Shown piece after piece: positions 20,570 through 32,843 of a stretch of 62,357 bases of DNA. Origin of the DNA: Triparma columacea (lineage: Eukaryota; Sar; Bolidophyceae; Parmales; Triparmaceae); assembly GCA_030267965.1 (NCBI GenBank), contig BRYA01001448.1, positions 26,214 through 88,570 of the forward strand. The letters run 5' to 3'. How positions within the stretch are numbered: the first letter of the stretch is position 1; each line of letters begins with the position of its first letter. Below the pieces are notes generated by a model that had not been told where the DNA came from, searched no databases, and saw nothing but the letters and a program-made list of their open reading frames with translations. The position numbers and the translations under genes are program-made.

Positions 20570-23500
20570 CTACACAAACTTGAGCTTCTCGTACCTCTTA
20601 ACAACCTTCCTCTGTTCCACAAGATCAGTCTCAATCTCCTTAAGCTGATCACTCTTGATCTTGAACGCCTCCAGTATATGGTTCTGTCCTCTAACCTCCT
20701 TCAGCTCCCTATCCAGTCCCTCCAGCACCGTCTTGTCCCTCTCCTTGATGTTCTTAACCTTCTCAATGTACCCAGGGTCACCCTCAGCCGGTGGCATGTG
20801 TGCCCTATAGCTGCACCCGTTCCTCCCGAAGTGACCCTCGTCCCGAACGTCGCAGCACGTCCACCTCCTGAACCTGTGGCTCATGCACTTGGTCGTAACC
20901 TGCTTAGGGTCCTCGAACCCGGGGCAGGACTTTGGGCACGATACCCTGTACTCCCCCGGGTGGTACGCGCAGGCTACGCCGTTGTTGTGGGCCTCCATGT
21001 AGAACTCGTGGCAGTACCTGCACTGGACCGGCCTTTCCTTGTGCTTCTGCAGGATCGTCTTGGCCACGACGGGGACCTTGTCGCCCCCGTTCTTCGTGAC
21101 GCCGTACTCCTTACGTTCAAGGGTGTCCCTGGTCTCGGGGTAGAGCCTCCGGAGGTCGAGCTCCTGCTTGATCATGGTGTACTTGAGCTCGAACGCCTCC
21201 TTGTGGCCCTTGTGCCAGAGCCAGTACCTCACCCACCCCTGGAACACCTGTCCCAACACCTTCCTCCTGCTCTTCTTGAAGATCTTCTGACCCAGAGCGC
21301 TCCTGTATAGCCTCATCAGCTCCACCCTCGTGTGCCCCGCCCAAAGCTCCTGCATATCCTTGATCTTCTTGTCCGTGTCCGTCTGGTTCGTCAGCAGCAG
21401 CTCCTGCACCCTCATCATCCTCCTCTCCCCCGCCACGATCTCCGCCTTGTTGGCGATTATTATGGCCAGAGTCCTGAAGTACAGCTCGTGCAGCTTGTCG
21501 TGGAGCATGTCGGTCTCCCACCTCTGGTGGAACTTGCTGATGGCAGACGTGTCCATGAACTTCGTCTGCTCGCACATGAACTCGTAGTTCTTCCTCCTCT
21601 TACCCTCCACGTACGCGCACCTCTCCCTCCACTTCTCAGCCGCCACGTTCGCAGCCACGCACTTGGTGCTGTGCGTCCTCTTCTTCTTCGCGATGGCCTT
21701 CATCCTGAGTTCCTCCTTCCCCTTGCTCTGCCCGTAGAGCTTCAGCTTCTTGCAGTTGTTCTCGTGGGTGTACAGCTCCTTCTCGACCTCCTTCGCCTCC
21801 TCCTCCTCCTCCATCCACTCCATCTCCCTGCTCGCGTGCTTCACCATGGCCTCCTGCCGAGCCCTCTCCCACTCCTCCGCCGCCCTCCTCTCCGCTGCCT
21901 CCCTCCTCTGCTCCGCCCTCCTCTTCGCCCTCTTCCTCCTCCGAGCCAGCCTCTCCTGCTTCCTCCTTCTGACGTCGTCCTTCCTCTCTTCCTCGGTGGT
22001 CATCAAGAGCGCCCTCTCCTTCTCCTCCCTCTTCCTCTCCTCCCTAGCCTCCTCGTCCTCCTCGCTGTCCTCGCTATCCTCGCTGCTGATGTCGCTCCTA
22101 ATCTCCCTGTCGTCGTCGTCGTCCATCTCCGCATCGTCCCCAGCTCCCCATAGATCCATCTCCGCCCTCAGCGCCTCCAGCTGCTCCTTCTTCCTCAGCT
22201 CCGCCCTCAAGGCCCCCGCGAGCTCGTCCTCGTACTGCATCATCTCGATCTCCTTCCTCATCCTGTTCCTCTCCGCCGCGCTCTTCTTCAGCTCCGCCCT
22301 CCTCAGCTCCTTGTTGCTGGGCCCCCCCGCGTCGGCACCGGTGTAGACGTTGTACTTGCTCGCTGCGGCCTGCTTCTCGATCTCCTCCTCCTTCAAGAAG
22401 ATCTTCATGTGCTGCTCCTCCGCCATCATGAGCCTCCTCTCCCCCAGCGTCTGCTTCAGCTCGTCCTTGTAGAACCTCCTGCTGAACGCCTCCTCCCTCA
22501 CCATCTCGTGGCAGAGCAGGTTCTGCCTGGCCTTCTCCTTCGCCTCCCTCTCCCTCCTCTCGATGTCCATCTCGAGCTCCGCCTGCTCCCTCTTCGCCTG
22601 CTCGAGCCTCTCCGCGTCCTGGGCGCTCCTGACCCCCCAAGTCTCAAGCATCTTCCTCAGCTCGTTCTTCTTGGTCATCCACCACTTCCTCAGCACGCAG
22701 TATATGTCGTACTGCATGTGGGGGGGGTGGGCGAAGACGATTCCAGTGTTGCCCTCGGCCCTGTTCTTGGCCTCCATGCCCGCCTCGATGGTCTCCGCCG
22801 CCAACTCTGCCATGAAGTCCTTGACAAACTCGTTCATGACGAACTCAAAGGTTGCGGCGGTCGCCTTCTTCGCCCTCTCGGCCGCCAGAGCGCTCAAGGT
22901 CTCGCTCTCGGCCTGCTTCGCCATCTCGATTATGAAGCTCTTCCTCAAGGGTCGTTTCATCTTCATCCTGAACCTGACCCTCTCCCAGTCTTTCATGGGC
23001 CTGGGCTTCTTACCCACACCTGTCCACTGCAATATGTTGATGTGGCGCTGCCTCTCCTCCTTAACTAGCGCCTCTTCGATCCTCTTCCTCAGCTCGTTCT
23101 TACCCTTCTTCTTGTTCATGAAAGCTCTGGCATCCGCAACAGCCATGACCACATTGTCGTGCAGCAACGATTCCTCCCTCGCCAGAGTCTTCCTGTACTC
23201 GTCGAGCTCCTTCATCATCTTTTCCTCCTTGTCGAAGAGCCACCTTTCCGCCTGGAACATTTGCTTCTCCTTCTTGTAAAAGGCCTTGCAGTACTTGTCC
23301 TCCTTCTCCATGCCCACAATGTTAGCCTGCTGGGAGCCGCGCTCCATGCTCATGCACTCCATGATGGGGACGTAAAGGCGGGCTTTCATATCGGGGTTCT
23401 CCCTGTCCCCGCCAAGTGGAAAGTCAACGCAGAGCATCTTGTCCACCTCGCGGTAAAATAAGACCCTCTTGGGGCCGAACCTCGTTGGGATCAACTGGCC

Positions 23501-26500
23501 CCTCACGCGGTAGTGCATGAGGTCGATGGTGTCCTGAGTCTCCTTCAGGGTGAGCTGGAGCTCGTTCGCCCTCTTGCGGGCCCTCTTTGCTCGCTCCTCC
23601 AGGGCGCGGGTTTTCCTCTCCTCCTTCATCCTGTGCCTCAGGATCGCCCTAACCTGGTCGGCGAGGTCCCTCACGACATCCTCGGCCTCTTCGCTGGACT
23701 TCTCGACGCCGACGCGGGCGAGGTCCGTCATCTTCTTGTCGTGCTGCGCAACCTTGAGAATCTCAACGACCTTGGCATGGGCGAGCCTCGCGTCCTCCCT
23801 CACCATCCTCCTGGAGAAGGCGTCTTGCAAGTCCTGCCCGACCTGCCTCAGCTCGACCTCGAGCTTGAAGACCTGCTTGTGCAGGTAATTCAGCTGCGAA
23901 ATCCTCTGCCCCCTCTCGGCGACAATCTCAACTCTGTAATCCTTGAGCTCCCTGATCCTCTGCCGGTAGGAGTTGATGCGCGAAATAGTTGTGAGGAGGT
24001 CGTGGAAAGCGGCCTGCCTCTTGATACTCTCCGCGCGGAAGGTCGGGGGACGGAAGGAAGCATAGAAAAGTTCGAGCTCCCGTTTGGCCTTGATCTGTTC
24101 CAGAGGGTCAAGCTCCTGCACGAGGGGGGGGGGGGGGAGGTGGGTGTTAGGAGTAGACTTATATCTCCAGGCCACGCTAATTCAATATCACCGACACGCC
24201 GTGCTATATTTCCCATTCATCCTCACCTGAATTTCCAAAAGCTGCTTCTCCTTGAGTTCTTCGAGCTCCCTCTCCGTCCACTGGACTCCCTGGCGCACGA
24301 CCCCCCTCTCCTTAAAGTAAAGCTTGTGGCGGCGGTCGAACTCGTAGATGGCCTTCTGATCCTCAAAGTCGTAGAAGACAACCTGCTCAAGCTTCATCTC
24401 TCTCCTCTCCTTCTCGAGTCTCGCCCTCTCCATTTCCACCCTCTGCAGGTGCTTGGAGTCAGTGAAACGAAAAGACGCCTCGTTGTTGCGGTGAATGTTC
24501 ACGTCGTTGACTAGGGCTGGGTCCTCCCCACTTCCAATGCCAAGGTGCTGGGTTTCCGAGGATTCCGTGAGCTCCTTCCCACAGTCGAGGCAACGACGAC
24601 CCTTGCCATAGCAGCCTCCCCAGTGCTTCACGCGCATGTGCTCGCACATGGGGGCCTTGGACACGGCTTTCTCAAAGTTTGGGATCTTGATGGAGGCCGC
24701 AAGTTCCTGTGTGCGCGCCCTAATTACGGCTCGCTCCTTCTCCTGGGCCTGCTGCATCTTTTTCTTGTCCTGCGACGAGCGGTGTTGAGTTTGTCAGCGT
24801 TGATGTTTAGAATTGGTCGGGTTTAGCGTAAGGGTGGGTTGCTGCTTTGATTTTCGCCTCCCCGTTCTCACCTCCACCTCCTTCGCTGCGCGCTGCTCCG
24901 CCTCCTGAATCTCCTTGTTCTTCTCATCAAGGGCCCTCTGTTCGGACGCCTTATCCCAAATGGATGCAGTCTCCTCCACACGCTCTTGGACCCACTTGGC
25001 CTTCCAGCGGCGCTCTGCCTCACGCTTGGCCTGGGACATAGAAACCTTCTGGGCGTCGCCGGTAATTCCGACCCTAAGTTCGTGATAAATTGACTTGACA
25101 GTCTCCTGAATTTCGGTCCTAGTGGCCTTCATCTTGGCGACCTTTTTGGCTTCAATTTCGGCGTTTTCTCTCGCTTTTTCGATCGCGGCCTCTTTGGCGT
25201 CATCGAACGCCTCTTTCTCCCTCTCCTTCGCCTCCCTCCTCCTTCGAGCTCCTCTCTCTGCGGCCTTGAGCCTGCTTTTCTCCTCCTTCTCTCTCTCCTT
25301 GCGGAGCTTCTCGTGTTCCGTCCACTTCTTCTGAGCCGCTTCATCGAACTTTGTTTCCTTGGAGACGTAAAATCGCTCCTGCTTTAGATCCATCTTGATA
25401 GGATCCCCAGTGATCTCCATTTGGCCATCAATCCGACAAACATCGTGCTCAACTTTGGGCTTGGTGCCGTTCTCAATCCACTGGATGTGGCACTCAATCA
25501 CCTTCATGTGCTCCCACGACTGGGATCCGTTGTCGAACACTTCAATGAAGGCGCCCTTGAGCTTCTTGGACTCGTCAATAAAGTCGTCGTACTTTTCGCG
25601 CTTGCGGATGATATACTTTCTCTTGGACTCGGAAAGGTTGAATTCCTTCTGCTCTTTCTTCGTCATTCCTAAGCGCCGCCTTGGGACCTTGTAAATATCA
25701 ATGTCGTCGTCCTGGTAAGTGCCGTTCTTTTTCTGTTCCTCGATGGCTTCTTCCTTCAGCCTCATGAGATCCTCCTTGACGAGAGCAATGAAGACGTCCT
25801 TGGGATAACGGGAGGAGTATCCCTGGTTTGCCCTGCTTCCCCTCTCCCCAACAGACATTCCGGTTTGTGCTATTCCTGCCCTATTGGACGTTTTCGAGAC
25901 CCCTTGCGAGGCAGAAAAGACGCCAAAAAGGGCACCGGAATCCCAGAACTCGCCGTCATTTTCTTCGGCTTCGATAAGCTCCGTGATGAGATTTGTTGAG
26001 CGGAGCTTCCCCTGCTTCTCCTCGAGCCTGACAGACTTTACGTAGTCGCTGAGCACCCTCCCCGTATCAAGGTCAACAATTTCTAGGGGCTCCATCGACT
26101 TTTGGTAAAAGTAGCCCTGCTGCACGACGAAATGCTCGTCTGGGTTGTCCGAGGAAGACGCGAACTCGAATTTGTAGGCCAAGTCCTTGCATCTCATTGT
26201 GTGCTTGATCTCTACAATGATTTGGCCGGTCTCCTGGTCTTGGATATTTCTGACGACCTTGACCTCAGAGCAGTTTTTCAAATTGGTTCCGAACTTAATT
26301 GTGACCCAATCAGCCGGGTCGCCCTGACCTTCGTCGCGGTCAGGCTTCCTCTTGACGACTTGAAGCTCAATGGTCCAAACAGCAAACTTGGGTAGTTCTA
26401 TCATGCCCATGAAGTTCCCGCTGTGCTTAGCTCCTAGTGCGATCCCCTGGCGCATGGGGTCCTTATTGGGATCCTTGATGTTGATCATGTCTTCAGATAT

Positions 26501-29076
26501 GTCCTCCTCGTCTAGAATCTGCTGTGCAGCCAGTGAAGCTGAGGCTCCAAGTTCTTTCGTTGAATCGGATGTCGAATTCGACGACATCGAGGGTGAGTCG
26601 AGGCTCGACACCATGGTTAGCCTCCGCCTGATGTTTTCTATTCTAATTGATTCCAGGATGGCGTCATCGTTCGAGAACACTTGCTCACATCCGAAGTTTA
26701 ATCGGTCGTCCCTGTGTTGCCACCAGTTGAGGGGGCCCTCGTGCTGCTCGTCCACTACGTCGAGTTTGCAGTCATTTTTGAAGAAAGCGTGGATGGCCTC
26801 TACGAGGTCGGCCTGGGTGTTCTTCGCCCGGGCGTGCTTGAGCCTATCCGAGGCGGTTGCCAATCTTGAGAGGAGCCCCTCCACCTGGACGCGCTCATTC
26901 TGGAGCTTCTCGTTCGCGAACCAAACCCCATGGTCCATCTGACGAGCCTCCTTGTGGGCGGCCAAGGCCGGCTTCGCCTGGTTCTTGATGACCTCGAGCT
27001 GGCTATGGTGCTTGAGGGTCTGGTAGGTTAGCTGGGGGTTGGCGTAAAAAGGATCCATGGTCTTGTTGAGTTGGCGACCGACAATCATGGGAGTCGGGAG
27101 AAGGCCACCGTTGTCCTCCTCGAGCTGCGGGCGGCGGTAAAGGTAAGCGAGTCATGGGAAGGGTTGTGTTAGCATTTAAGCTTAGCGTTGCATGGCAGGT
27201 TGCATGGGAGAGGGTTACAGAATTATCAAGCTGGATCACTTTTTCTCGCCCGTGCTATCCTCACCTCGCCCTTCAGTGTTTTATTGGTTTGCCGCAGTGA
27301 CGCGAGCTTCGCGGCAACGCGGCCGGACTGGTTCGTCGCAGCGCTTATCTTCTCCCGTATTTGGTGCTCTTTCTGCTTGATAATCTTCATCTCTCCTGCA
27401 AGGTTACGGGCGCGCTTCTTTCGCTCGTGTGCCGTAATTTTCTCGTCGGGGGTCGGATCGCGGCGGGGTGGGCCCGCCTGGGAGAGAAGGAGCTGGTCCA
27501 TTTCAGTCTGATTCTGCTCAGCCTCGGTGGCAAGGCGCGAGAAGAGGGAAACCGTGTTGTCTAGCTCATCATTGAGCTGCTTTATTTCAATCTTCAGTGA
27601 CTCATAAAGGTCCTCCTTCTGCCCCTCGTCGGCTTGAGAGTCCATGTATTTGGTTCGCCTTTCTTCGTAGTCGGTGTGTTGCGCTTTCTGGAACAAGTCG
27701 TTCTCGTAGTCGTCAACACCGGGGAGGTGACCGCCATTAACGGTGCTCGAATACTCGCCGTCTCCGTAGGGAGTAGAGAATACACCTAAGGATTTTCCGC
27801 TCGGGAAAGATACTTTGGTTGAGAGGGATGGTCCGAGGGACTGCTCCTGCGTCATAACCCTCTTTCGGCGCTCCTTCTCCTTCTCGTCTTCTTCGATGGC
27901 CTGTTTTTGCTGACGAACCTTTTCCTCGTCCTTCAATCTCCTTACTTCAACAGCGTCATTGTAATACTCCTTCTTTTTCTCCTTCCAGTAGGCCTCAGAG
28001 AAGTCCCTTCGCTCCTTCAACAATCTGCGAGGAGTGACGCGAAGTGTTGAGCGAAGTAATAAGCGAAACGGTGAGCGAAAGTCGGAGAGGATGGCGTGGG
28101 AGTTGAATTGTAGTTGTTGAAACGACTCTTTGTCAAATTCTTGTTGATTCTCACCTGTCCTTCTCAGCCTGCTCCTTGGCGAACTTTTCAGCCTTCAGGC
28201 GATCCTTCTCTTCGGCCTCCCTCTGCCTACGGGCGAGGAACTCCTCGATATCCTTCGCACGCTGGGAAATCTTCTCGTCAACCTTGAGATCTCGAGCGAT
28301 GGATGCTGTCGGCTCCTTTTCCTTGATCTGTGGGTACATAGTGCGACGAGCGGAGGGAAGGTTCAGTTAGAGGATGTTGTTGTACTTCTCTTTTCCCTGC
28401 GCCGTTGCTTGTCCTTGTCATCGCCATTCTTACCTCCAGTCTGGCTTTCTTGTAAGTAACCTCCTCAACCTTTATCACTTCCTGAATCTGCCTCTGCGTC
28501 TGCTTCCTCTGCTCAACAGCCATCTTCTCCTGCTTCTCTACCTCGGCGATTTGAACTTGGTGCTTCTTCTTTCGGCGAGCATTCTTCCTCCAGCCGGGCT
28601 CCAAAACAGAGGCCACACCAGAACCAACTGCAATGCCACCCTTGACCATGAATTTGGCCATCTGAAAAGATCCAGTTGCCACCTTTTTTACTGTTATCTC
28701 GTTCTACGGGGAGGAATGGAGAGAAGGTAAGAGGAGGAGGGATTAGGGAAGGGAGGGGGGGGGGGGGCCCCCGGCATTCTCACCTTCTTTTTAGTCCTAA
28801 TCGCATACTGCTTCTCGTCCAAGTGAGAAATGTCTTGGTCATTATCGTCCTCAAACTTCTCCATCTTCCGATCGTTCTCCTTCTCCAAAAGGATGAGCAT
28901 TCTCTCAGCTGAGGAGGGTGGGGGGGAGGATGTTAGCATCAAGAGGGGGGGTGGGGGCGCATGCGACAAAGACTAGCGAGCGACGAACCTGTAAATTGGT
29001 TGGGAGGCTTCTTCCGAGCGTCCCATTCCAATCGCAGCTGCCTTTCCCTCTCCTTGCTGACCCTGGCCGAACTCAT
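20570..29076 (-). CDS. Giant coiled-coil protein with two Cys-rich modules (2585 aa, eight exons)
   Basis: Exons 29076-28989, 28908-28784, 28703-28434, 28327-28155, 28024-27265, 27124-24872, 24769-24227 and 24115-20570 all join in frame (7758 nt). The first donor is the non-consensus GTTCGTC; the rest are GTGAG or GTAAG. The protein is mostly charged coiled coil, rich in Lys, Glu and Arg. A non-coiled beta-rich segment lies in exon 6 (FAVWTIELQVVKRKP through YKFEFASSS). A Cys/His cluster in exon 7 (about 1264-1290) has CEHMRVKHWGGCYGKGRRC then LDCGKEL. A larger cluster near the C-terminus (about 2436-2515) has CRYCHEFY, CAYHPGEY, CPKSCPG and RWTCCDVRDEGHFGRNGC, suggesting zinc binding. I do not recognise a named family. 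Size and composition suggest a cytoskeletal, basal-body or flagellar scaffold, which is inference only. Confidence 0.85.
28025..28100 (-). repeat. Degenerate TTCGCTCA repeats in an intron before the acceptor
   Basis: Read on the minus strand, the intron between exons 4 and 5 of the giant coiled-coil gene has four spaced copies of TTCGCT/TTCGCG followed by Y/TCA, then CTCCTCGCAG and the exon. Related words precede other acceptors in this window (see findings). It may serve as the pyrimidine tract. Confidence 0.6.
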
Positions 29077-29316
29077 TGTTAGAGACAAAAGGGGGGGGTT
29101 ATGGGGGGCCGGTGGAACGGAGCCGGCACTCAAGGACCGGGGTCAACGGGATTGGGGGTTGGGGGTGGAGTTGCTTCGTTTTTGTGGCTCAGCGGGGAGG
29201 TTAATAGGGGGAGGGGTTGTAACAGGTTTGAGTCGGAACAGGAAATAAATCTGGATGAAAAGTGACTTTTGGACAAAAGTCACTCTGAGTTTGATCCACC
29301 TTTCTGGCGTTGACAA

Positions 29317-30681
29317 ATGGTTCGAACGAGAACGCATAAGTCGCCAATGACAATGACGGGAGGGGAAGGGGGGGGGGGGGGGAGGGCACTGTCAAGTGGT
29401 AACATTGGGGTTGTGCCGAGGAAGAAATCCCCAATCAAAATCAAATTGACCTCCTCAAAGGACGGGAATATAAATATGGGTAGCAGGTCGCAAAGTAGGA
29501 AAAGGTCTTCAAGTCGAAAGGCGAAGAAGGGGGGGGAGGGTAGAGGGTCAATTTCAGGCGGAGCAGTGAGGACCTTGAACCTTGACCTGGTTGGGGAGGG
29601 CGACGAGGAGGGGGGAGGAGGCGGTGGGCGTTTAGTGAGAAATATGTTTTGGTTGGTGTTGGTGGGTTGGCTGGCTACGGTGGGTTTCGCTGGGATGTTA
29701 TACAGCTCTACGACCTTACAAAGGGGACTGGTTTTCCTCCACTTTGTGGTGTGGCCATTACCCACTAGCCTCTACACCCACCTTGACTACACATTCGGGG
29801 AAAGTGCGGTGGGAAAGTACAGTATCGAGAACGTTGGGGTGGAGAGTGGGGAGGGAAATATTCTGCTCAAGGGATTTAAACTGAGGCCACCTCTGGAGAG
29901 GGGAGAGGGCGGGGGGGGGGGGAACACTATCATCTTCTTCCACGGGAACGCAGCGAGCAGGGCGCTAAGCTGGAGGAAGACGCACGTGAAGCTCCTTGCG
30001 GACGCTGGGGCTACAGTCTACGCCTTTGACCTCAGAGGATATGGGGACGTTGAGGGGACACCCACGGAGGAGGGCGTCACGGAGGACGCACGGACAATTT
30101 TTGACCACGTGCGAAGGGCCGAGGCGGGAAAGTCCATTTTCGTTTACGGCCACTCCCTAGGAACCGCAATCGCCTCGGCCCTCGTCAACTCCGTGTGCAA
30201 AAACCCAGAATGCATAGGCCCGGGGAAGAAGCCTGCCATCAGCGGGATTATGCTTGACTCCCCCTTCGTCAACGCCACCTTTGCGGCCCTACACCACCCC
30301 TCCACCCTCCTCATAAGGCTGGCGGTCCCGTACGCGGACCAAATAATCAGAAACTCACTGGAGATTAAGTTCCCGAGTGATGAGTACCTCGGAAGGGTTG
30401 ACGTACCGCTGACGATCATCCAGGGGCTCCAGGACAAGGAGATTAACATTGAAAAGGCGGGGGGGCTCGTCCTCGTGGAGAGCGTCAGGAAGAGGAGAGA
30501 AAAGAGAAGGGGGGAGCCAGCGAAGGAAGTGAAAATCAAGGTCTACGAAAGGACAGGGCACGAAAACGTACACGAAAACAGTCGCTTCCTTAAGGACATC
30601 AATGCAGCGCTAACAGAAGGGAACTCAAATGAAAGGAGGTCAAAGATTATCAATGCAGCAGCTGTTGAGTACGACTTTTGA
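29317..30681 (+). CDS. ABHD12-like alpha/beta hydrolase, membrane anchored
   Basis: A single exon of 454 residues. After a basic, Gly/Ser-rich N-terminus, one membrane helix (about 110-130, FWLVLVGWLATVGFAGMLY) precedes the hydrolase domain. The oxyanion motif FFHGNAASR (His209), nucleophile elbow YGHSLGTA (Ser280), acid LQDKEIN (Asp373) and catalytic His in GHENVHEN (His415 or 419) form a complete triad. DLRGYGDVEGTPTEEG is also typical. In animals ABHD12 hydrolyses lysophosphatidylserine and monoacylglycerols; the substrate here is not known. Insertions of Gly (about 195-202) and a basic stretch before the final strand are unusual but lie in loops. Confidence 0.88.
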   Translation: MVRTRTHKSPMTMTGGEGGGGGRALSSGNIGVVPRKKSPIKIKLTSSKDGNINMGSRSQSRKRSSSRKAKKGGEGRGSISGGAVRTLNLDLVGEGDEEGGGGGGRLVRNMFWLVLVGWLATVGFAGMLYSSTTLQRGLVFLHFVVWPLPTSLYTHLDYTFGESAVGKYSIENVGVESGEGNILLKGFKLRPPLERGEGGGGGNTIIFFHGNAASRALSWRKTHVKLLADAGATVYAFDLRGYGDVEGTPTEEGVTEDARTIFDHVRRAEAGKSIFVYGHSLGTAIASALVNSVCKNPECIGPGKKPAISGIMLDSPFVNATFAALHHPSTLLIRLAVPYADQIIRNSLEIKFPSDEYLGRVDVPLTIIQGLQDKEINIEKAGGLVLVESVRKRREKRRGEPAKEVKIKVYERTGHENVHENSRFLKDINAALTEGNSNERRSKIINAAAVEYDF

Positions 30682-31506
30682 AGGAAAGTATCCTAGGTGA
30701 TGATGATAGGGAGTGAAGAAGTCCTTTGTAATCTACATGTTTTGTTAGCACAATACAGCCACCGTTTTAAGCTTAATGTCCTCAGGATTAGATCCATTTT
30801 TTGTTTTGCTGCAATTTTGCACAAAATTTTATTTAATCTCAACGGATTTCTAATGTATCTGACTTACTTAATGATCACATTTCTTCAATTAATTGAGTAT
30901 ATGATATCTTAATATGAAATCTAGTAAATGAAAAATATTAAAAATTGAAGGTTGTATTGTGGCTTATTATACATTTTTTAAAATGTGTATTATATACCTT
31001 GTAGATGAATTAAATATTTTGAATTGATACTAAGCGTTTCTCAAAAATTCTAATTAATTTTTTCAAATAGCATTCTCAGTCATCAAATATTTCTTATGTA
31101 ATTAAAAAGTGATCAAAATTGAAGAATATACGAAACTAGATCATTCGCAAACGAAGATCATTCGCAAACACTGTAAATTTTATATTTCCCTACTATTTGC
31201 CGTTCTACGTGGCTTTGAGAATAGATTAAGGGGAGACCCAAGCTACTTTGTTGTGTCTTCTAACGTACTCCTTGTTTTATCAGTTGTGGCGAGCCTTCCA
31301 CAGTTGGATCTTTTGACCTACTTTGAGCCACACCATCCCGCGTTAATGCCCCAACTCCCTCTCAAGAGTTGCTGTGTACGAGTGGGTTTCTTGCCCTCGT
31401 CCCCACACTTCCCTCAATGATACAAAACAAACTAAGTCCAACATTTTGCTAATATATATATAGTACTCTTTGATTATGCTCGCCTATGCTGCTGGCACTC
31501 CCTAGC
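30682..31506. other. 825-bp AT-rich intergenic region
   Basis: Lies between the ends of two convergent genes (ABHD-like plus, SANT minus). From about 30770 to 31190 the base composition is strikingly AT-rich compared with the GC-rich genes around it. It contains a 15-bp direct repeat at 31138-31152 and 31155-31169. Short ORFs here (for example from a GTG at 31109) lack an ATG start or a recognisable family, so I call no gene. Confidence 0.55.
31138..31169. repeat. 15-bp direct repeat AGATCATTCGCAAAC
   Basis: Two exact copies 17 bp apart. The core CATTCGCAAACAC also appears at 41254-41266, about 10 kb away in another intergenic region. Confidence 0.85.
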
Positions 31507-32375
31507 CTAGTACTCTTCGTCATCCATGGAATCATCGTCATATTTTTTTCCTCTTCCTTTAATGTCCTTTGCTTCCAAGCCGACCACCTCTTCCTCTTCA
31601 TCGTCCTCCTCCTCCTCCTCATCATCATCTTCATCGTCGTCGTCGTTTGTGACTCCTTCCGCCCCGTCCCCCCCGCCCTTTGATTCCAGGGTTTCCCCAG
31701 TTCCTTGAAACTCCACCCCCGCTAAGGCGTACCCATCGTCCCCGATGATTGTCTCATACCCCTTCTTCCAAGCCTTGTAGTTCCCTGTTTTCTTCCAGAC
31801 ATAGTAGAACTCTATGACTTCCCTGGTGGTCTTGGTCTTGACGATCTTGGACGCTACATGGAACTGCTTACCGTAGACTGAGAGGGAGGCCTCGAACCGA
31901 GCCACCTCGATTGGGCTCCAGTTCTCGATGACCGATCCCCTTCGGAGGTCGCTTGTCAAGACTCCCAGCAGAGTGGGTCTGAAAAAGTTTGGGTGATGGG
32001 GGTTATTGGTGGGTTAGATCGTCGCGTTCATTGTCAGTATTGGCACAAGCATCAGCAGTAGCGAGGGGTTTTGTAGCGTTTGGCTGGACGAGGCAGTAAT
32101 GCAACACGTTTGGGCACTCGCTTCACTCCCCAAGTCTCTCTCTTGCCCCCCCCCTCCCGTCCCCCCTCACCTCTCTAGGGGATACGAGCCATTTGTGAAT
32201 CCGTAGGGGCTAAGTTGAATACTAGGGAACGTGATGTTGCTGCAGAGTGCAATATAGCTGTCTGCTGCTACATGAGCTCGCCAACGCAAGGGTTGCTGGC
32301 TGCCCGAATTGTAGCTCGGCGAGGAATTCGAGGAGGACTTTGAAGACTTTTGCCTAGACCTTCCCTCCGGTTCCT
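31507..32375 (-). CDS. SANT/Myb-like domain protein with acidic tail (5' exon unresolved)
   Basis: Two exons are supported: 32375-32171 and 31978-31507, joined GAGAG|GTGAGG to TTTTTCAG|ACCC. The second encodes a SANT domain (NWSPIEVARFEASLSVYGKQ, then FHVASKIVKTKTTREVIEFY and YVWKKTGNYKAWKKGY), the type found with ELM2 domains in MIER/RCOR/MTA chromatin co-repressors. The first encodes a Ser-rich stretch and ALCSNITFPSIQLSPYG, in the position of an ELM2-like region but too divergent to call. The C-terminus is a long Asp/Glu tract from GAT/GAG repeats. A clear intron (GTGACTTTG..CACTAAC..GCGCAG) lies upstream at 32376-32460, so at least one further 5' exon exists towards 32840 that I could not place. 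Role: chromatin-associated factor, inferred. Confidence 0.65.
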
Positions 32376-32843
32376 CTGCGCGGGGTTCGGGGGGGAGGTT
32401 AGTGAGCTCCAAAGAAAAGGACAATGGGGGGGAGAGGGGAAGGGCTGCAGGCAAAGTCACCATGTGGTTTGCCCTGTCGCACTGTCTTCCGCCCCGTGCT
32501 ACAATATTCCGCACACTCAAGGAAAACGCGCACCAATTGAACGAAATTAAACTCAAAATTCTCCAAAAACCACAATCTTCACCCAACACGGCAGTGGCAG
32601 GTCCGAATTGGATTCCAGTTGATGGAACAGTGGCGCCAAAAAACATACCGATGCTACCGCATCTACCCATCACACTCACCATTGACCCTCTTTTTGCTTC
32701 CCCTTCCCATCTTTGTGGTGTTGGTTGGGTGATTGTCTTTGAGGTCCTCCCTAGAAATGCAGATGATTACAATTGTGTCTAAAATCCAAGCAAAAACTAC
32801 GATTTTCTCACTAATTCGCGCTGTGATCCTCACCCTCGTTGGT
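32376..32843. promoter_or_regulatory. Divergent region with 5' intron/exon of SANT gene and TDP2 promoter
   Basis: It holds a well-formed minus-strand intron (32460-32376), presumably at least one unplaced 5' exon of the SANT gene, and the promoter of the plus-strand TDP2-like gene. A plus-strand open frame begins upstream at 32733 from TTG but the first credible ATG is 32844. Confidence 0.4.

Noticed and set aside
21332..22153. Leu/Pro-rich plus-strand frames over the giant coiled-coil gene
   Set aside because: Antisense of Lys/Glu-rich coiled-coil codons gives long Leu/Pro/Ser frames; no family resemblance and the minus-strand exons join exactly.
31109..31420. 103-codon plus-strand frame in the AT-rich spacer
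   Set aside because: Begins with GTG, no recognisable domain and composition like the surrounding non-coding DNA.
32167..32682. Reading the SANT gene 5' region as one continuous 171-codon exon
   Set aside because: A consensus intron (GTGACT, CACTAAC, GCGCAG) lies within it, and the upstream part has no conserved sequence. The true 5' exon stays unresolved.
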